From Streptomyces sp. NBRC 109706 (GTDB lineage Bacteria > Actinomycetota > Actinomycetes > Streptomycetales > Streptomycetaceae): a DNA stretch of 64,000 bases. Positions within the stretch are counted from its first letter, which is position 1; each line of letters begins with the position of its first letter. Below, piece by piece: positions 56,005 to 64,000 of this stretch. The DNA lies in the NCBI RefSeq assembly GCF_000974485.1, contig NZ_BBOM01000014.1:124001-188000 (forward strand), read 5' to 3'. Under the pieces are notes generated by a model, which was given only the letters and a program-made list of their open reading frames with translations, ran no database searches and was not told the origin of the DNA. The translations under genes and the position numbers were made by a program.

Positions 56005-56399
56005 GTCATATCTCCTTTGGGGCAGTACGCCGGTATCCGCGGTCCGCGGATACCGGGTCGCCGCGATGATGCCCCGCCCGGAGGGTGACCGGAAACACAG
56101 AACGCTCCCGGTGACGGAAAAGACCGAGGGGGCGTCCAATTTTCGGGAACCACAACTGCAACTGACATTGACAGTAGCAGGCGGGAAGGACGCGGGTCCG
56201 GTCGATTCCGGCACCCTGCTCAGGAGGGTAGGAACACTTTCCACGCGGCACAGCAAATCCTCGTCCGGCGGCCACAGGTATTGGTATGTCCGGGGCGCCG
56301 CGTTTCTGGAGCGGTCGGTCGCCTCCCCCGGAACGCCCGGACGCGCGCGTCACAGCAGACCGCCGCCCCGGGGTGGGCGAAGAGAACCGCCTGCCAGCG
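56005..56399. other. Intergenic: long leader of the cold-shock gene
   Basis: 395 bp between hlyIII and csp, both on the minus strand. Apart from the palindrome at 56032-56054 and an AT-richer patch near 56140-56170 (TTGACAG on the + strand; possible promoter), I see no gene. Confidence 0.5.
56032..56054. repeat. Perfect palindrome in the csp leader
   Basis: GGTATCCGCGG-T-CCGCGGATACC: 11-bp arms with one central base, ending 28 bp from the csp start codon and about 15 bp from its ribosome site. In RNA the arms would need a larger loop, so either a DNA operator or a leader hairpin is possible. Confidence 0.7.
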
Positions 56400-57176
56400 T
56401 CAGCTGGTTCCCAGGAGGATGGCCGCGTAGTGGGAGGCGAAGGCGGCGATGGTGAGCGCGTGGAAGACCTCGTGGAAGCCGAACCAACTCGGTGAGGGAT
56501 CGGGGCGCCCGAGCCCGTAGACGACGGCGCCCGCGGTATAGAGCACGCCACCGGCGATCATGAGCACGACCACGGTGGTGCCGCCGGTGCGCGCGAAGTC
56601 GGGCAGGTAGAAGACGGCCGCCCAGCCCAGGGCGATATAGCAGAGGGTGTAGAGCCAGCGCGGTGCGCCGATCCACCAGACGCGGAAGGCGATACCGGCC
56701 AGGGCCCCGCCCCAGACCACGGAAAGCAGCACCTGCCGCTGTCCGGTGGGCAACAGCATGACGGCGAGCGGCGTGTAGGTGCCGGCGATGATCAGGAAGA
56801 TGTTCGCGTGGTCCAACCGCCGCATCACGGCCTCCCCCCGCGGGCCCCACGTTCCCCGGTGGTACAGCGCACTGGTTCCGAAGAGCAGGCAGGCCGACAG
56901 CGCGTACACCGAGCAGGCCGCCACCGCCGCCGCCGAGCGCGCGAGGGCGATCAGGACAACACCGCCGACCAGCGCGAGGGGGAACACCCCGGCGTGCAGC
57001 CAGCCCCGCATCCTCGGTTTCAACGCGGCCGTCGTGCGCTCCAGCCCGCTTTCCGGGGCGGCGCCTGTCAATCGGGGTGTCGGGTCGGCGGCGGGCGTGC
57101 GCTCATCCGTGGAATCGGCGGGAACGGCTGGAACGGGGGCAGGGGAGACGGCGGACGGCCGCGAACCGCGGGTCAT
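56400..57176 (-). CDS. Hemolysin III / PAQR family membrane protein
   Basis: A 258-residue protein: a disordered N-terminus of about 55 residues, then seven helices. Family zinc motifs are SALYHRG, RRLDHANIFLIIAGTYTP and FHEVFHALTIAAFASHY. Bacterial HlyIII proteins are linked to lipid homeostasis rather than proven haemolysis. Its ATG overlaps the stop of the MerR-like gene by 4 bp (ATGA). Confidence 0.92.
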   Translation of the reverse strand: MTRGSRPSAVSPAPVPAVPADSTDERTPAADPTPRLTGAAPESGLERTTAALKPRMRGWLHAGVFPLALVGGVVLIALARSAAAVAACSVYALSACLLFGTSALYHRGTWGPRGEAVMRRLDHANIFLIIAGTYTPLAVMLLPTGQRQVLLSVVWGGALAGIAFRVWWIGAPRWLYTLCYIALGWAAVFYLPDFARTGGTTVVVLMIAGGVLYTAGAVVYGLGRPDPSPSWFGFHEVFHALTIAAFASHYAAILLGTS

Positions 57177-57511
57177 GTGCCGGTCGTGGGCTGGGACTGG
57201 GACGCTTTGCGGTGGTGTTCGGCGTTGATGCGCCGGGCTTCCTCAAGTTGGTCCTCAAGGATGATGATGCGGCAGGCGGCCTCGATGGGGGTGCCCTGGT
57301 CGACCAGTTCCCGGGCTCGGGCGGCGATGCGCAGTTGGTAGCGGGAGTAGCGGCGATGGCCGCCCTGCGACCGCAGCGGGGTGATCAGGCGGGCTTCGCC
57401 GATGGCCCGCAGGAAGCCCTGGGTGGTTCCGAGTATCTCGGCTGCCCGGCCCATCGTGTAGGCGGGGTAGTCGTCGTCATCGAGACGGTCGAACGAGTCG
57501 TTCGCTGTCAT
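57173..57511 (-). CDS. MerR-like HTH protein
   Basis: A 112-residue protein: YPAYTMGRAAEILGTTQGFLRAIGEA and HRRYSRYQLRIAARARELVD form a MerR-type winged helix, followed by a coiled-coil helix (ILEDQLEEARRINAEHH). It lacks an effector domain. ATG 57511 with GAGAGG upstream. Translationally coupled to hlyIII; such pairs near csp genes are common in streptomycetes. Confidence 0.85.
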   Translation of the reverse strand: MTANDSFDRLDDDDYPAYTMGRAAEILGTTQGFLRAIGEARLITPLRSQGGHRRYSRYQLRIAARARELVDQGTPIEAACRIIILEDQLEEARRINAEHHRKASQSQPTTGT

Positions 57512-57535
57512 CGCACCTCTCTGTGAACGCGTCGA

Positions 57536-57567
57536 GGGGTCCTGGTGCCGGACGGCACCAGGACCCC
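57536..57567. terminator. Perfect 14-bp hairpin
   Basis: GGGGTCCTGGTGCC pairs fully with its complement across a 4-nt GGAC loop. It lies 25 bp upstream of the MerR-like start, so it would sit in that gene's leader or insulate it from upstream transcription. Confidence 0.75.
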
Positions 57568-58499
57568 GAAGGAACTGCTTTACCATCTGCCGGCCTTACC
57601 GCTGTGCCGGCCTTCTGTATCCGCAAACCCGACCGTGACGCTGCCGGGGATGCGGGGATCGCGGTTGCTTGACCGGAGACCACCTCACTATCGATGTCCT
57701 GCGGTACCCAGGCCCTGAACCTCAGCCCGGGCGATCCTGATGGTGCCTGGCTCCTCCGTTACTCCCTCTTGGATCAATCACTTACCTACGGGCGGTACCG
57801 CTCGGCGGCCTGCCGTAGCGCCACCTTCGGCAGCGGGCCCGTCGCCCGTCCTGCGTCTACCCTGGCGTGGGGTCCCGCTGTCCAACCTCCCGGTGCGCGC
57901 GTCCGCAGCCGACGCCTTCACCGAGGTTCCACTCACTTCACTGCTGTGCACTGTGATCCACGCCTGCCACTGCCGCGTGGGCCACGGCGGTGCGCACGGT
58001 GGCCCCTGAACACCACGGGCCACCCGATGCGGGAGCCAGCCCCGTCGCCCTCCTGCGACAACCTGGCTTCGGAACTCCACTCCCGCGCCGTCCTACGAAC
58101 TGCGACCGCGGTACTGCTGCTCGGCAGTTCATCATCTGCCGCGCCCTGCTCGGTCTCGACTACGAGAGAACCATAACCACGAGCACAACCCAATGTCTAC
58201 TGCGGCCGGCATAGTTTTTCGCGTGTTCGGCAGCGAGGTTATCGACCTCGAACAGCGAATGCCCGAACGGTGACGGAAGGAGGCAAACCGGGTTGGCGGG
58301 CCACATGACGGGCACAGGCCACGCACAGACGACAGCGGGCACTGACGGTCCGGAGGCCGGGGGCGCCTGATGGACACGGCGCGCGTCAACGTCGCGAGTC
58401 CCGCTCCGCGGCACCCGTCGCCCGCGCGCGCGAGGGTGCCCGGGACCTCCCGGAGCTCGTCACCGACGCCCTTCGCCATGGCGGCGGCGCACGCGCACC
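57568..58499. other. Gene-poor region
   Basis: 932 bp with no convincing gene. Frames on both strands are short, lack GC3 bias and match nothing I know. It ends where the O-methyltransferase remnant begins. Confidence 0.45.
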
Positions 58500-58800
58500 C
58501 CCGACCTCCACGCGATCGTCGGCGCGGATGCGTTCGTCGAGTTCCCGCACCGCTCGGATGGTGTCGGCGGTGTCGTCCGGGTCGATCAGCCGGGCCTGGT
58601 AGGGCATCTTGTCGACCAGGATGGCGCCGCCCGACCTGGCCCGGGGTACGACTACCTCCCAATAGGCCGTGTAGTTCAGGTAGTCAGCGTCGATGAACGC
58701 CAAGTCGTAGGCGGGCTCGGCGGGCATGGATCGCAGCGTGTCCAGTGCCGGGCCCAGCCGCAGGTCGATCCGGTCCCCGACGGCCTCGTTCACCGAGCCA
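58500..58800 (-). pseudogene. O-methyltransferase fragment
   Basis: One frame reads GDRIDLRLGPALDTLRSMPA, YDLAFIDADYLNYTAYWE and GGAILVDKMPYQARL, the C-terminal half of a class I (CCoAMT-like) O-methyltransferase including the metal-binding DADYxNY. The N-terminal half with the SAM loop is missing, and the terminal strand is lost by a frame change near 58500. Confidence 0.75.
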
Positions 58801-58920
58801 ACCGGCGCTGCTGCGACCCGACTCCGCCCCGCGGTACAAGGACGGCGTCGACACGGTCGTTCGCCGACGTTGATGGTTGACACGCGTTCTCGACGCTGCC
58901 GACCTATCCCCGTGGACAGT

Positions 58921-59532
58921 TCAGGGGCTCCTCGGCCCTCGTCGTTGCACCGCGTCGGCGATGACCGCCGTCACGAGCTTGTTGACGACCGCCGTGGCCG
59001 GCGGGTCGGAGTCGCGGTCCGCGAAGAGGAGATGCCCGCCACCGACCAGGGAGAGGGTGAGCGAATCGATGTCGGCGTCGGCCGCGATGCGGCCCAGTTC
59101 ACGCTCGTCGGCCAGGTAGGCGGAGACCGCCGTCGTGGCCTGGGCCAGGATCGCGATGCCGCCTCCGGGCCTCGCCTTCCGGAGTCGTGCGCGCAGCTCG
59201 TCCCGGAAGGTGATGAGCGGGATGATCGCCACCGGGATCGGTCCGAAGAGGATGGTCAGCACGCTGGTGAGGTTGTCGGCCACCGTGCCGGTGCCGGCGG
59301 ACTCGCGCAGTACACCCGCCTGCCTCTCAAGCCGCGCGGCCCGGTCGAGCACGAGGTCGGCGAGGAAGGCGTCGAAGTCGCTGAAGTGCCGGTGCAGAAC
59401 GCCTTTGGCGCAGCCCGCCTCGTCGGTGACGGCCCTGCTGGTCAGCCCGTTCGGCCCGTCCCGCAGCAGCACGCGTTCGGCGGCGTCGAACAGCTGCCGC
59501 CGCGCATCGCGAAGGTGTGTCCCGGTCGGCAC
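58921..59532 (-). CDS. TetR-family repressor
   Basis: A 203-residue regulator. N-terminal HTH: RRQLFDAAERVLLRDGPNGLTSRAVTDEAGCAKGVLHRHFSDFDAFL; the rest is a helical ligand domain. GTG start at 59532. It is divergent from a methyltransferase gene across 73 bp that hold two near-identical palindromes, its likely operators. Confidence 0.9.
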   Translation of the reverse strand: MPTGTHLRDARRQLFDAAERVLLRDGPNGLTSRAVTDEAGCAKGVLHRHFSDFDAFLADLVLDRAARLERQAGVLRESAGTGTVADNLTSVLTILFGPIPVAIIPLITFRDELRARLRKARPGGGIAILAQATTAVSAYLADERELGRIAADADIDSLTLSLVGGGHLLFADRDSDPPATAVVNKLVTAVIADAVQRRGPRSP

Positions 59533-59570
59533 TCACAGGTCCTCTCGTGCGGTCCGCCCTCTGGCGCCCG

Positions 59571-59613
59571 TTGCCTAGTGGGCATGCGCCCACTAAGGTG
59601 GGCGCATGCCCAC
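59571..59613 (+). promoter_or_regulatory. TetR operators within a leaderless promoter
   Basis: TAGTGGGC-ATGC-GCCCACTA (59576-59595) is a perfect palindrome except the 4-base core. A second copy, GTGGGC-GCAT-GCCCAC (59598-59613), is its inverse complement and covers the ATG at 59606. TTGCCT (59571) and TAAGGT (59594) are 17 bp apart and fit -35/-10, with the first operator filling the spacer; the start point would fall at the ATG. Repressor binding would block polymerase. Confidence 0.75.
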
Positions 59614-60433
59614 CCTATCGCGAGAGCAACCAGAACCGTCCCCGGCACAGCCGCACGAGGCCCGGCGGATGGCCGAGTCGTTCGGCGTGGACGCGCAACG
59701 CTACGACCAGGCCCGGCCCGGCTACCCCGACGCGTTGGTGGCACGGATCGTCACCGGCAGCCCCGGGCCTGACGTGCTCGACATCGGCTGCGGCACCGGC
59801 ATCGCGGCCCGACAGTTCCAGGCCGCGGGCTGCACCGTGCTCGGCGTCGAACCCGATGCGCGGATGGCCGACTTCGCACGAGCCCATGGCCTGCGGGTCG
59901 AGGTGGCGGCCTTCGAAGCCTGGCAGCCGGCCGGCCGGACGTTCGACACGGTCATCGCCGCCCAGTCGTGGCACTGGGTGGATCCGGCCGCCGGCGCCGT
60001 GAAAGCGGCACGTGTGCTGCGTCCGGACGGACGGCTGGCGATCTTCGGGCACGTATACGAGCCGCCCGCCGAGGTGGCCGAACCCTTCGCCGCCGCCTAC
60101 CGTCGGGCGGCGCCCGACTCCCCGCTCAGCGGCCAACCGGCCCGACGCCCGCTCGACTTCTATCAGGCGGCATACGCGAAGTCCGCCGACAGGATCCGCG
60201 AGACCGAACAGTTCAACGATCCCGAACAGTGGCGATTCGACTGGGAACAGTCCTACACACGCGACCAATGGCTGGACCTGCTCCCCACCACCGGCGGCCT
60301 CACCCAACTCCGCCCGGAACAGCTGGCCGAGATACTGGACGCAGTCGGCAACGCCATCGACTCCCTGGGCGGGCGCTTCACCATGCGGTACACCACCCTG
60401 GCCACAACCGCCGTACGCGCCGGCACCCCCTGA
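59606..60433 (+). CDS. Class I SAM-dependent methyltransferase
   Basis: A 275-residue methyltransferase: SFGVDAQRYDQARPGYPDAL, SAM loop VLDIGCGTGIAARQF, VLGVEPDARMADFAR and AAQSWHWVDPAAG, as in the Methyltransf_11/25 group often named trans-aconitate-methyltransferase-like. Substrate unknown. Probably leaderless and repressed by the divergent TetR protein. Confidence 0.9.
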   Translation: MPTLSREQPEPSPAQPHEARRMAESFGVDAQRYDQARPGYPDALVARIVTGSPGPDVLDIGCGTGIAARQFQAAGCTVLGVEPDARMADFARAHGLRVEVAAFEAWQPAGRTFDTVIAAQSWHWVDPAAGAVKAARVLRPDGRLAIFGHVYEPPAEVAEPFAAAYRRAAPDSPLSGQPARRPLDFYQAAYAKSADRIRETEQFNDPEQWRFDWEQSYTRDQWLDLLPTTGGLTQLRPEQLAEILDAVGNAIDSLGGRFTMRYTTLATTAVRAGTP

Positions 60434-60668
60434 AGCCCAGCCACCAAGACGCCGCCGACGCGGGAATCCGCCCAGCGGTTGCTCACGCCGGATACTTCTC
60501 CTACTCGCCCCCTCGTTCTGGTCGCGACGTTCTCCGTGAGTCGCTGTATCCCCGGTGGTTTCCCTCGGGTGATGGTCCGGCAGCCCGCTCTTTGACCTGA
60601 ACGATGCCCGGCTCCCGGGGACCACACACCGGCCACGCCACGAGTCAGGGCACGCGCACCACACGCCA

Positions 60669-60752
60669 TGAACCGCACATACGCCTCCCGCAATGATCTG
60701 GGGGGAAGGGTCGACGGTTCAAATCCCGCCGTCCCGCACGGTGTTACGGCCC
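60669..60752 (+). other. Degenerate third att-like site
   Basis: From 60669 the left flank TGAACCGCACATAC...CTGGGGG matches 49911 onward with one mismatch, and 60699-60752 resembles the tRNA-Pro 3' end (GGTTCAAATCCCGCCGTCCCG) with several substitutions and indels. It may be the right end of element 2 or a relic of an older insertion. Confidence 0.6.
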
Positions 60753-60900
60753 CGTCGGTGATGTACCACCGCACCGTGCCCCTGTCTCCTTTCAAGGTCA
60801 TGAAGGGAGTGAAGGGCGATAGCGTTGGGGACCGCGGAGCACCGGGCAGGGGGAGAGTGGGCCTGGCCCGGGTCCATGAGGGAAGGGGCGTGTGGGGTAC

Positions 60901-62592
60901 ATGCAGGGAACACTGCTCGGCGATCGCTACCTTCTGGTGGAACGCATCGGCCGGGGCGGCATGGGCGTGGTGTGGCGGGCCCGGGACCAGCGGCTGCGCA
61001 GGGAGGTCGCGGTCAAGACACTCAGCGGCCTTGCCATCGGGGAGGAGGTCTCCGTCGAGGAGGCGCGGCGGTTCGTGCGTGAGGCCGCGGCGGCGGCCGG
61101 GCTCAACAGCCCGCATATCGTCACGGTGCACGACTCCGGTCAGGCCCGGGTGAACGGGCACACCGTGCTCTACCTCGTGATGGAACTTCTCCGGGGCCAG
61201 CCGTTGAACCGCCGGCTGGAGACAGGGTTACCTCGGCTGAGCGAGCTGGGAACGTGGACCGTGCAGATCTGTGCCGCGCTCCGGGTCGCCCACGAAGGCG
61301 GGGTCGTGCACCGTGATCTGAAGCCCGAGAACCTCTGGTTGTGCGAGGACGGGCGGATCAAGGTGCTGGACTTCGGGATCGCGCGGTTTCTTGAGGGCAC
61401 CTCGGATTTCACCACCGTCACGGCGACCGGCCATCTGATCGGCACGTTCGCCTATATGTCGCCCGAACAGATAGATGGCCGACCTCCCAACGGAAGCAGC
61501 GACCTCTACTCTCTCGGCTGCGTGCTGTACACGTTGGCCACCGGAGGCCCACCGTTCGGTACCGGGCCCAAGGCCGCCCTCCTGCACGCCACGGAACGGC
61601 CGGTCCGGCCACGACAGGTTCGGCCCGATCTGCCGCCCCACTGGGACGCGCTGATCATGGACCTGCTGGAGAAGCAGCCCGACCGACGGCCACGGAGTGC
61701 CCAGGACGTGAGCCGCCGGATCGAACGCTGGGCCACGTCGGACGGTACTCCCCGCGATGTCCGGCACACGCCGTCGGAGGTGGCCCCGGGGGTCGACGCC
61801 GCGCGGCGACATGTGATGCCGACGATTCCCGAGGCGCCGGCCGAGACCCCGCCACTTCGCGCGCCGGGCCCCGAGGAGGACGCCGAGTCGGACTGGCTGC
61901 CGAGCCGACCCGAGGACCGGCAGACGCGTGCCCGCTACCGCGAGTTGGCGCAGAAACGCGTGTTGGTCCGAGGGGACCTCCCGTCCGGTGCGCTCACCGC
62001 CAGGGAGCAACGGGCCATGCGCTTCATGGGGAGCATCGGACTCGGCATCGGAGTCCTCGCCTCCCTGCTGTGGTTCGGCGGATACGACTTCGCCCTGTCG
62101 GCCACGGTCACCCTCGCAACCGTTGTGATCGCCTGGTGGTGGTTCGGCCGCTATGTGCGATATCGACCGACGGGGACCGGGGATGACATCGACTGGCAGG
62201 TCGGGCTGGTTCTTCTCTCGGTCCCCGCCGCGTTGATCGTCGGTTGGATCGGAGCATGGCCCGCACCGTGGTGGGCCCTGGTACTGCACACCCTCTGGGT
62301 GCCCTTGTTCAGTCTGGCCGTCGGTGTCCTCTCCATGGTCGTCACGGAACTCGGGCTCGATGACATGGACCATGTGCCCAACGGCAGTGGCGTCATCTTC
62401 GTTTCCCTGCCGCAGGCGGCACGGGTCGCCAACGCCGCCGGATGGGCGATCGGCGGGACCGGGGCCGGACTCCTGCTGGCCACGGGTGAGGCATGGTGGG
62501 TGGCGCTCCTCAAGGGTGGCGGTATGTGGTTCGCGGCCACGGTCGCGATGACGATCGTCGTCGGTATCAGCCGGAAGGCTGCCGCGCCCTGA
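60901..62592 (+). CDS. Membrane Ser/Thr protein kinase (PASTA-less PknB type)
   Basis: A 563-residue kinase: glycine loop ERIGRGGMGVVW, Lys39 in VAVKTL, HRDLKPEN (Asp139), DFG (157-159), and YMSPEQIDG. A linker of about 100 residues leads to four or five hydrophobic helices (about 375-560). Hanks-type kinases of this layout signal from the membrane. Leu110 is a TTA codon (61228-61230), suggesting bldA dependence. ATG 60901 chosen; GTG 60892 is an alternative. Confidence 0.9.
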   Translation: MQGTLLGDRYLLVERIGRGGMGVVWRARDQRLRREVAVKTLSGLAIGEEVSVEEARRFVREAAAAAGLNSPHIVTVHDSGQARVNGHTVLYLVMELLRGQPLNRRLETGLPRLSELGTWTVQICAALRVAHEGGVVHRDLKPENLWLCEDGRIKVLDFGIARFLEGTSDFTTVTATGHLIGTFAYMSPEQIDGRPPNGSSDLYSLGCVLYTLATGGPPFGTGPKAALLHATERPVRPRQVRPDLPPHWDALIMDLLEKQPDRRPRSAQDVSRRIERWATSDGTPRDVRHTPSEVAPGVDAARRHVMPTIPEAPAETPPLRAPGPEEDAESDWLPSRPEDRQTRARYRELAQKRVLVRGDLPSGALTAREQRAMRFMGSIGLGIGVLASLLWFGGYDFALSATVTLATVVIAWWWFGRYVRYRPTGTGDDIDWQVGLVLLSVPAALIVGWIGAWPAPWWALVLHTLWVPLFSLAVGVLSMVVTELGLDDMDHVPNGSGVIFVSLPQAARVANAAGWAIGGTGAGLLLATGEAWWVALLKGGGMWFAATVAMTIVVGISRKAAAP

Positions 62593-62647
62593 CGGTGCGG
62601 GGGCAAGGGCCAAAGGGCTCGGTGGACGTGCCCGGGCCGGCCTCCCT

Positions 62648-63304
62648 TCACGGGTGGCCGGGGTAGGGGGGCAGGAGGCGGGCGAGGGAGGGGTTGGCAG
62701 GGCCTATGGCGTGGTCGATCTGCCGCACGAGCGCGACCAGGTCGTGCGCGGGGACGATCAGAACGCCGGGGAGAGTGATCTGACCGCCGGTTATGCGGGC
62801 GCGGTGCACCGCGATGACGGTGGCGACCGGTCGGCCCAGCGCCAGCGCGGCCTGGTTCGACTCGTACCGGGCCGCCTCCACGCTCCCGGTGCGGTCCACC
62901 ACGCCGTGGAAGACTCGTCCGTTCCGCTCATGGACGTTGCCGCTTTTCGCCGACCACATCTTGCTGTCCACATTGATGACGGCGGCGGCCGGGGTGATCA
63001 GGAGGTGGTCGATGTTCGCCCGCCCGCGGGGCAGAGCCCGGTCGTGCAGCACGCTCCACTCGGTGCCCAACTCGCCCAGCAGCAGCGCGGTGCGTCGCTC
63101 GCCGACGTCTCCGGCCCGGTGGCGCGCCTCCTGGCCGGCCGACTCCTCCGCCGTGAGCGGAGGGCGGGGCCCGGCGACCGGGGGCCGGCGGCGTGGGCCA
63201 CGGGGGGAGGCGGGGCGCCGACGTTTGCGGGACCCTCCGGCTGTCCAGGAGGCCAGGCCGGCCACCAGCAGGAACAGGAGGGCCACCAGTAGGAACTCAC
63301 CCAT
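62648..63304 (-). CDS. NERD-domain membrane-anchored protein
   Basis: A 218-residue protein with an N-terminal helix (MGEFLLVALLFLLVAGLASW), a basic proline-rich linker and a NERD nuclease-related domain: GERRTALLLGEL, RANIDHLLITPAAAVINVDSK and ATVIAVHRARI. DSK in place of the usual DxK/ExK-type catalytic pair keeps Asp and Lys. It is convergent with the kinase gene. Confidence 0.87.
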   Translation of the reverse strand: MGEFLLVALLFLLVAGLASWTAGGSRKRRRPASPRGPRRRPPVAGPRPPLTAEESAGQEARHRAGDVGERRTALLLGELGTEWSVLHDRALPRGRANIDHLLITPAAAVINVDSKMWSAKSGNVHERNGRVFHGVVDRTGSVEAARYESNQAALALGRPVATVIAVHRARITGGQITLPGVLIVPAHDLVALVRQIDHAIGPANPSLARLLPPYPGHP

Positions 63305-63625
63305 CCGCTCAGCGTAACTCCCCTGTGTAGCAGGCCACTTGCCGCCGGAGGGGAGGACCGGGCCAGCGGGTCGCAGGAGCACCGGAATCCGGTCTTCCGT
63401 CCCGAGTTGGTGGTCCGCGAGTCCAGCCCTCACGGGCCCGCCGGGCCGAGGGTTCCCGTTCCTTCGGCGGGCGCCGCCCGGTGGGGCCGACGTGGGACCA
63501 GCGGGCTCCCGGCCGAGCCGTGGCCACAGCCTCGGGCTCCGGGGAGTTGACCGTCCGCGAACGCCGTGGTGGTTTGCCGTCGGGCCGGCCCTGGGCACTT
63601 TCCTGGAGGAGAGGAGGCCGCTGCC
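63305..63625. other. Intergenic between NERD and kinase genes
   Basis: 321 bp of very GC-rich sequence between divergent genes; it must hold both promoters, but no clear -10/-35 or small gene is visible. Confidence 0.4.
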
Positions 63626-64000
63626 TTGCGATCACTGCGCCCGGGGCAACCGTCGCAGGTCGGCCCCTACCGGCTGCTCGGGCAGCTCGGGGAGGGCGGC
63701 ATGGGTCAGGTGTTCCTCGGGCGTGCGCCCGGCGGGCGGCTGGCGGCGATCAAGCTGGTCCGTCAGGAGTTGGCCTCCGACCCGGAGTTCCGTCTGCGTT
63801 TCCGGCGCGAGATCGACGCCGCCCGGCGCGTCAGCGGCGAGTGGACGGCGCCGGTGCTCGACAGCGACACCGAGTCCGCCGTGCCCTGGGTCGCCACCGG
63901 TTATGTCCCGGGCCCCTCCCTCGCGACCGTGACCGGCGAGTACGGCCCGCTGCCGCGTCCCACCCTCTGGGCCCTGCTCCACGGGCTCACCCTGGCGTTG
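63626..64000 (+). CDS. Ser/Thr protein kinase, N-terminal part (cut by window end)
   Basis: TTG 63626 has GAGGAGG 8 nt upstream. The 125 visible codons begin RSLRPGQPSQVGPYRLLGQL and show the glycine loop GEGGMGQVFLG, the lysine in AAIKLV, and ATGYVPGPSLATV, typical of PknD/AfsK-like streptomycete kinases. The catalytic loop lies beyond the window. Confidence 0.9.
   Translation, partial: MRSLRPGQPSQVGPYRLLGQLGEGGMGQVFLGRAPGGRLAAIKLVRQELASDPEFRLRFRREIDAARRVSGEWTAPVLDSDTESAVPWVATGYVPGPSLATVTGEYGPLPRPTLWALLHGLTLAL

Larger units (their letters stand above)
49996..60752. mobile_element. Possible integrated element 2 (decayed)
   Basis: A 10.8-kb interval between the perfect-looking att copy at 49940 and a degenerate copy at 60699. 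A dead integrase fragment sits at its left end in the same position and orientation as in element 1. Cargo includes metal resistance, lnt, csp, hlyIII and methyltransferase genes. The right boundary is degenerate, so the extent is less certain than for element 1. Confidence 0.5.

Noticed and set aside
57694-58176. A 160-residue ORF on the plus strand
   Set aside because: No ribosome site, no recognisable motif and amino-acid composition typical of a random high-GC frame.

Overview
The window is high-GC DNA with GTG/TTG starts, strong GGAGG ribosome sites, 4-base ATGA/GTGA gene overlaps, rare TTA codons and typical streptomycete families (DUF397, Scr1/WhiJ-like HTH with DUF5753, DUF574 methyltransferases, AbaA-like ATPases, Nur-type operator). 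It is almost certainly chromosome of a Streptomyces or a close relative. Everything here is read from the sequence and from family knowledge; no database search was possible.

Positions 1-33.4 kb look like ordinary chromosome. In order: the 3' part of a GH2 beta-galactosidase; a first regulatory module (DUF574 methyltransferase, DUF397, HTH-DUF5753, divergent ATPase); a TerC membrane protein; a small charged protein, an alpha/beta hydrolase and an EamA exporter preceded by a possible histidine-rich attenuator; a VOC protein; divergent xylose isomerase/xylulokinase with a ROK regulator; two envelope proteins; matB (malonyl-CoA synthetase) coupled to a fused carboxyltransferase; a flavin monooxygenase; an ADP-ribosylglycohydrolase; a second regulatory module (ATPase, HTH with a TTA codon, DUF574 methyltransferase); a NarL-type two-component system beside four phased direct repeats and a 66-residue membrane protein; a five-gene ABC operon that I read as nikABCDE because a three-hexamer Nur-like box lies upstream; a CE7 acetyl esterase; and a lipase-maturation-factor protein.

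At 33,460 there is an intact tRNA-Pro(GGG). Its last 42 bases plus 14 downstream bases recur at 49,940 (56 bp, two mismatches), and a more degenerate copy lies at 60,699. I read this as two related integrative elements accreted in tandem in one tRNA gene. Each has a decayed tyrosine-integrase gene directly right of its left att site. Element 1 (33.5-50.0 kb) carries a decayed xis/int pair, a DUF397 with the stump of its HTH partner, a 194-bp heptanucleotide repeat array, a TagF-like GT-B protein facing a STAND (NB-ARC/TPR) NTPase, a run of redox genes (AKR, ADH, three SDRs, PQQ-type sugar dehydrogenase), a GH13 alpha-glucosidase, two frameshifted small genes and a dead IS982 copy. Element 2 (50.0-60.75 kb) carries a metal-resistance operon (two ArsR regulators, P1B ATPase, apolipoprotein N-acyltransferase), a cold-shock gene, HlyIII with a MerR-like partner, remnants of an O-methyltransferase and a peptide deformylase, and a TetR/methyltransferase pair with a clear operator.

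After the last att-like site the sequence returns to what looks like backbone: a transmembrane Ser/Thr kinase (with a TTA codon), a NERD-domain protein and the start of a second Ser/Thr kinase cut by the window end.
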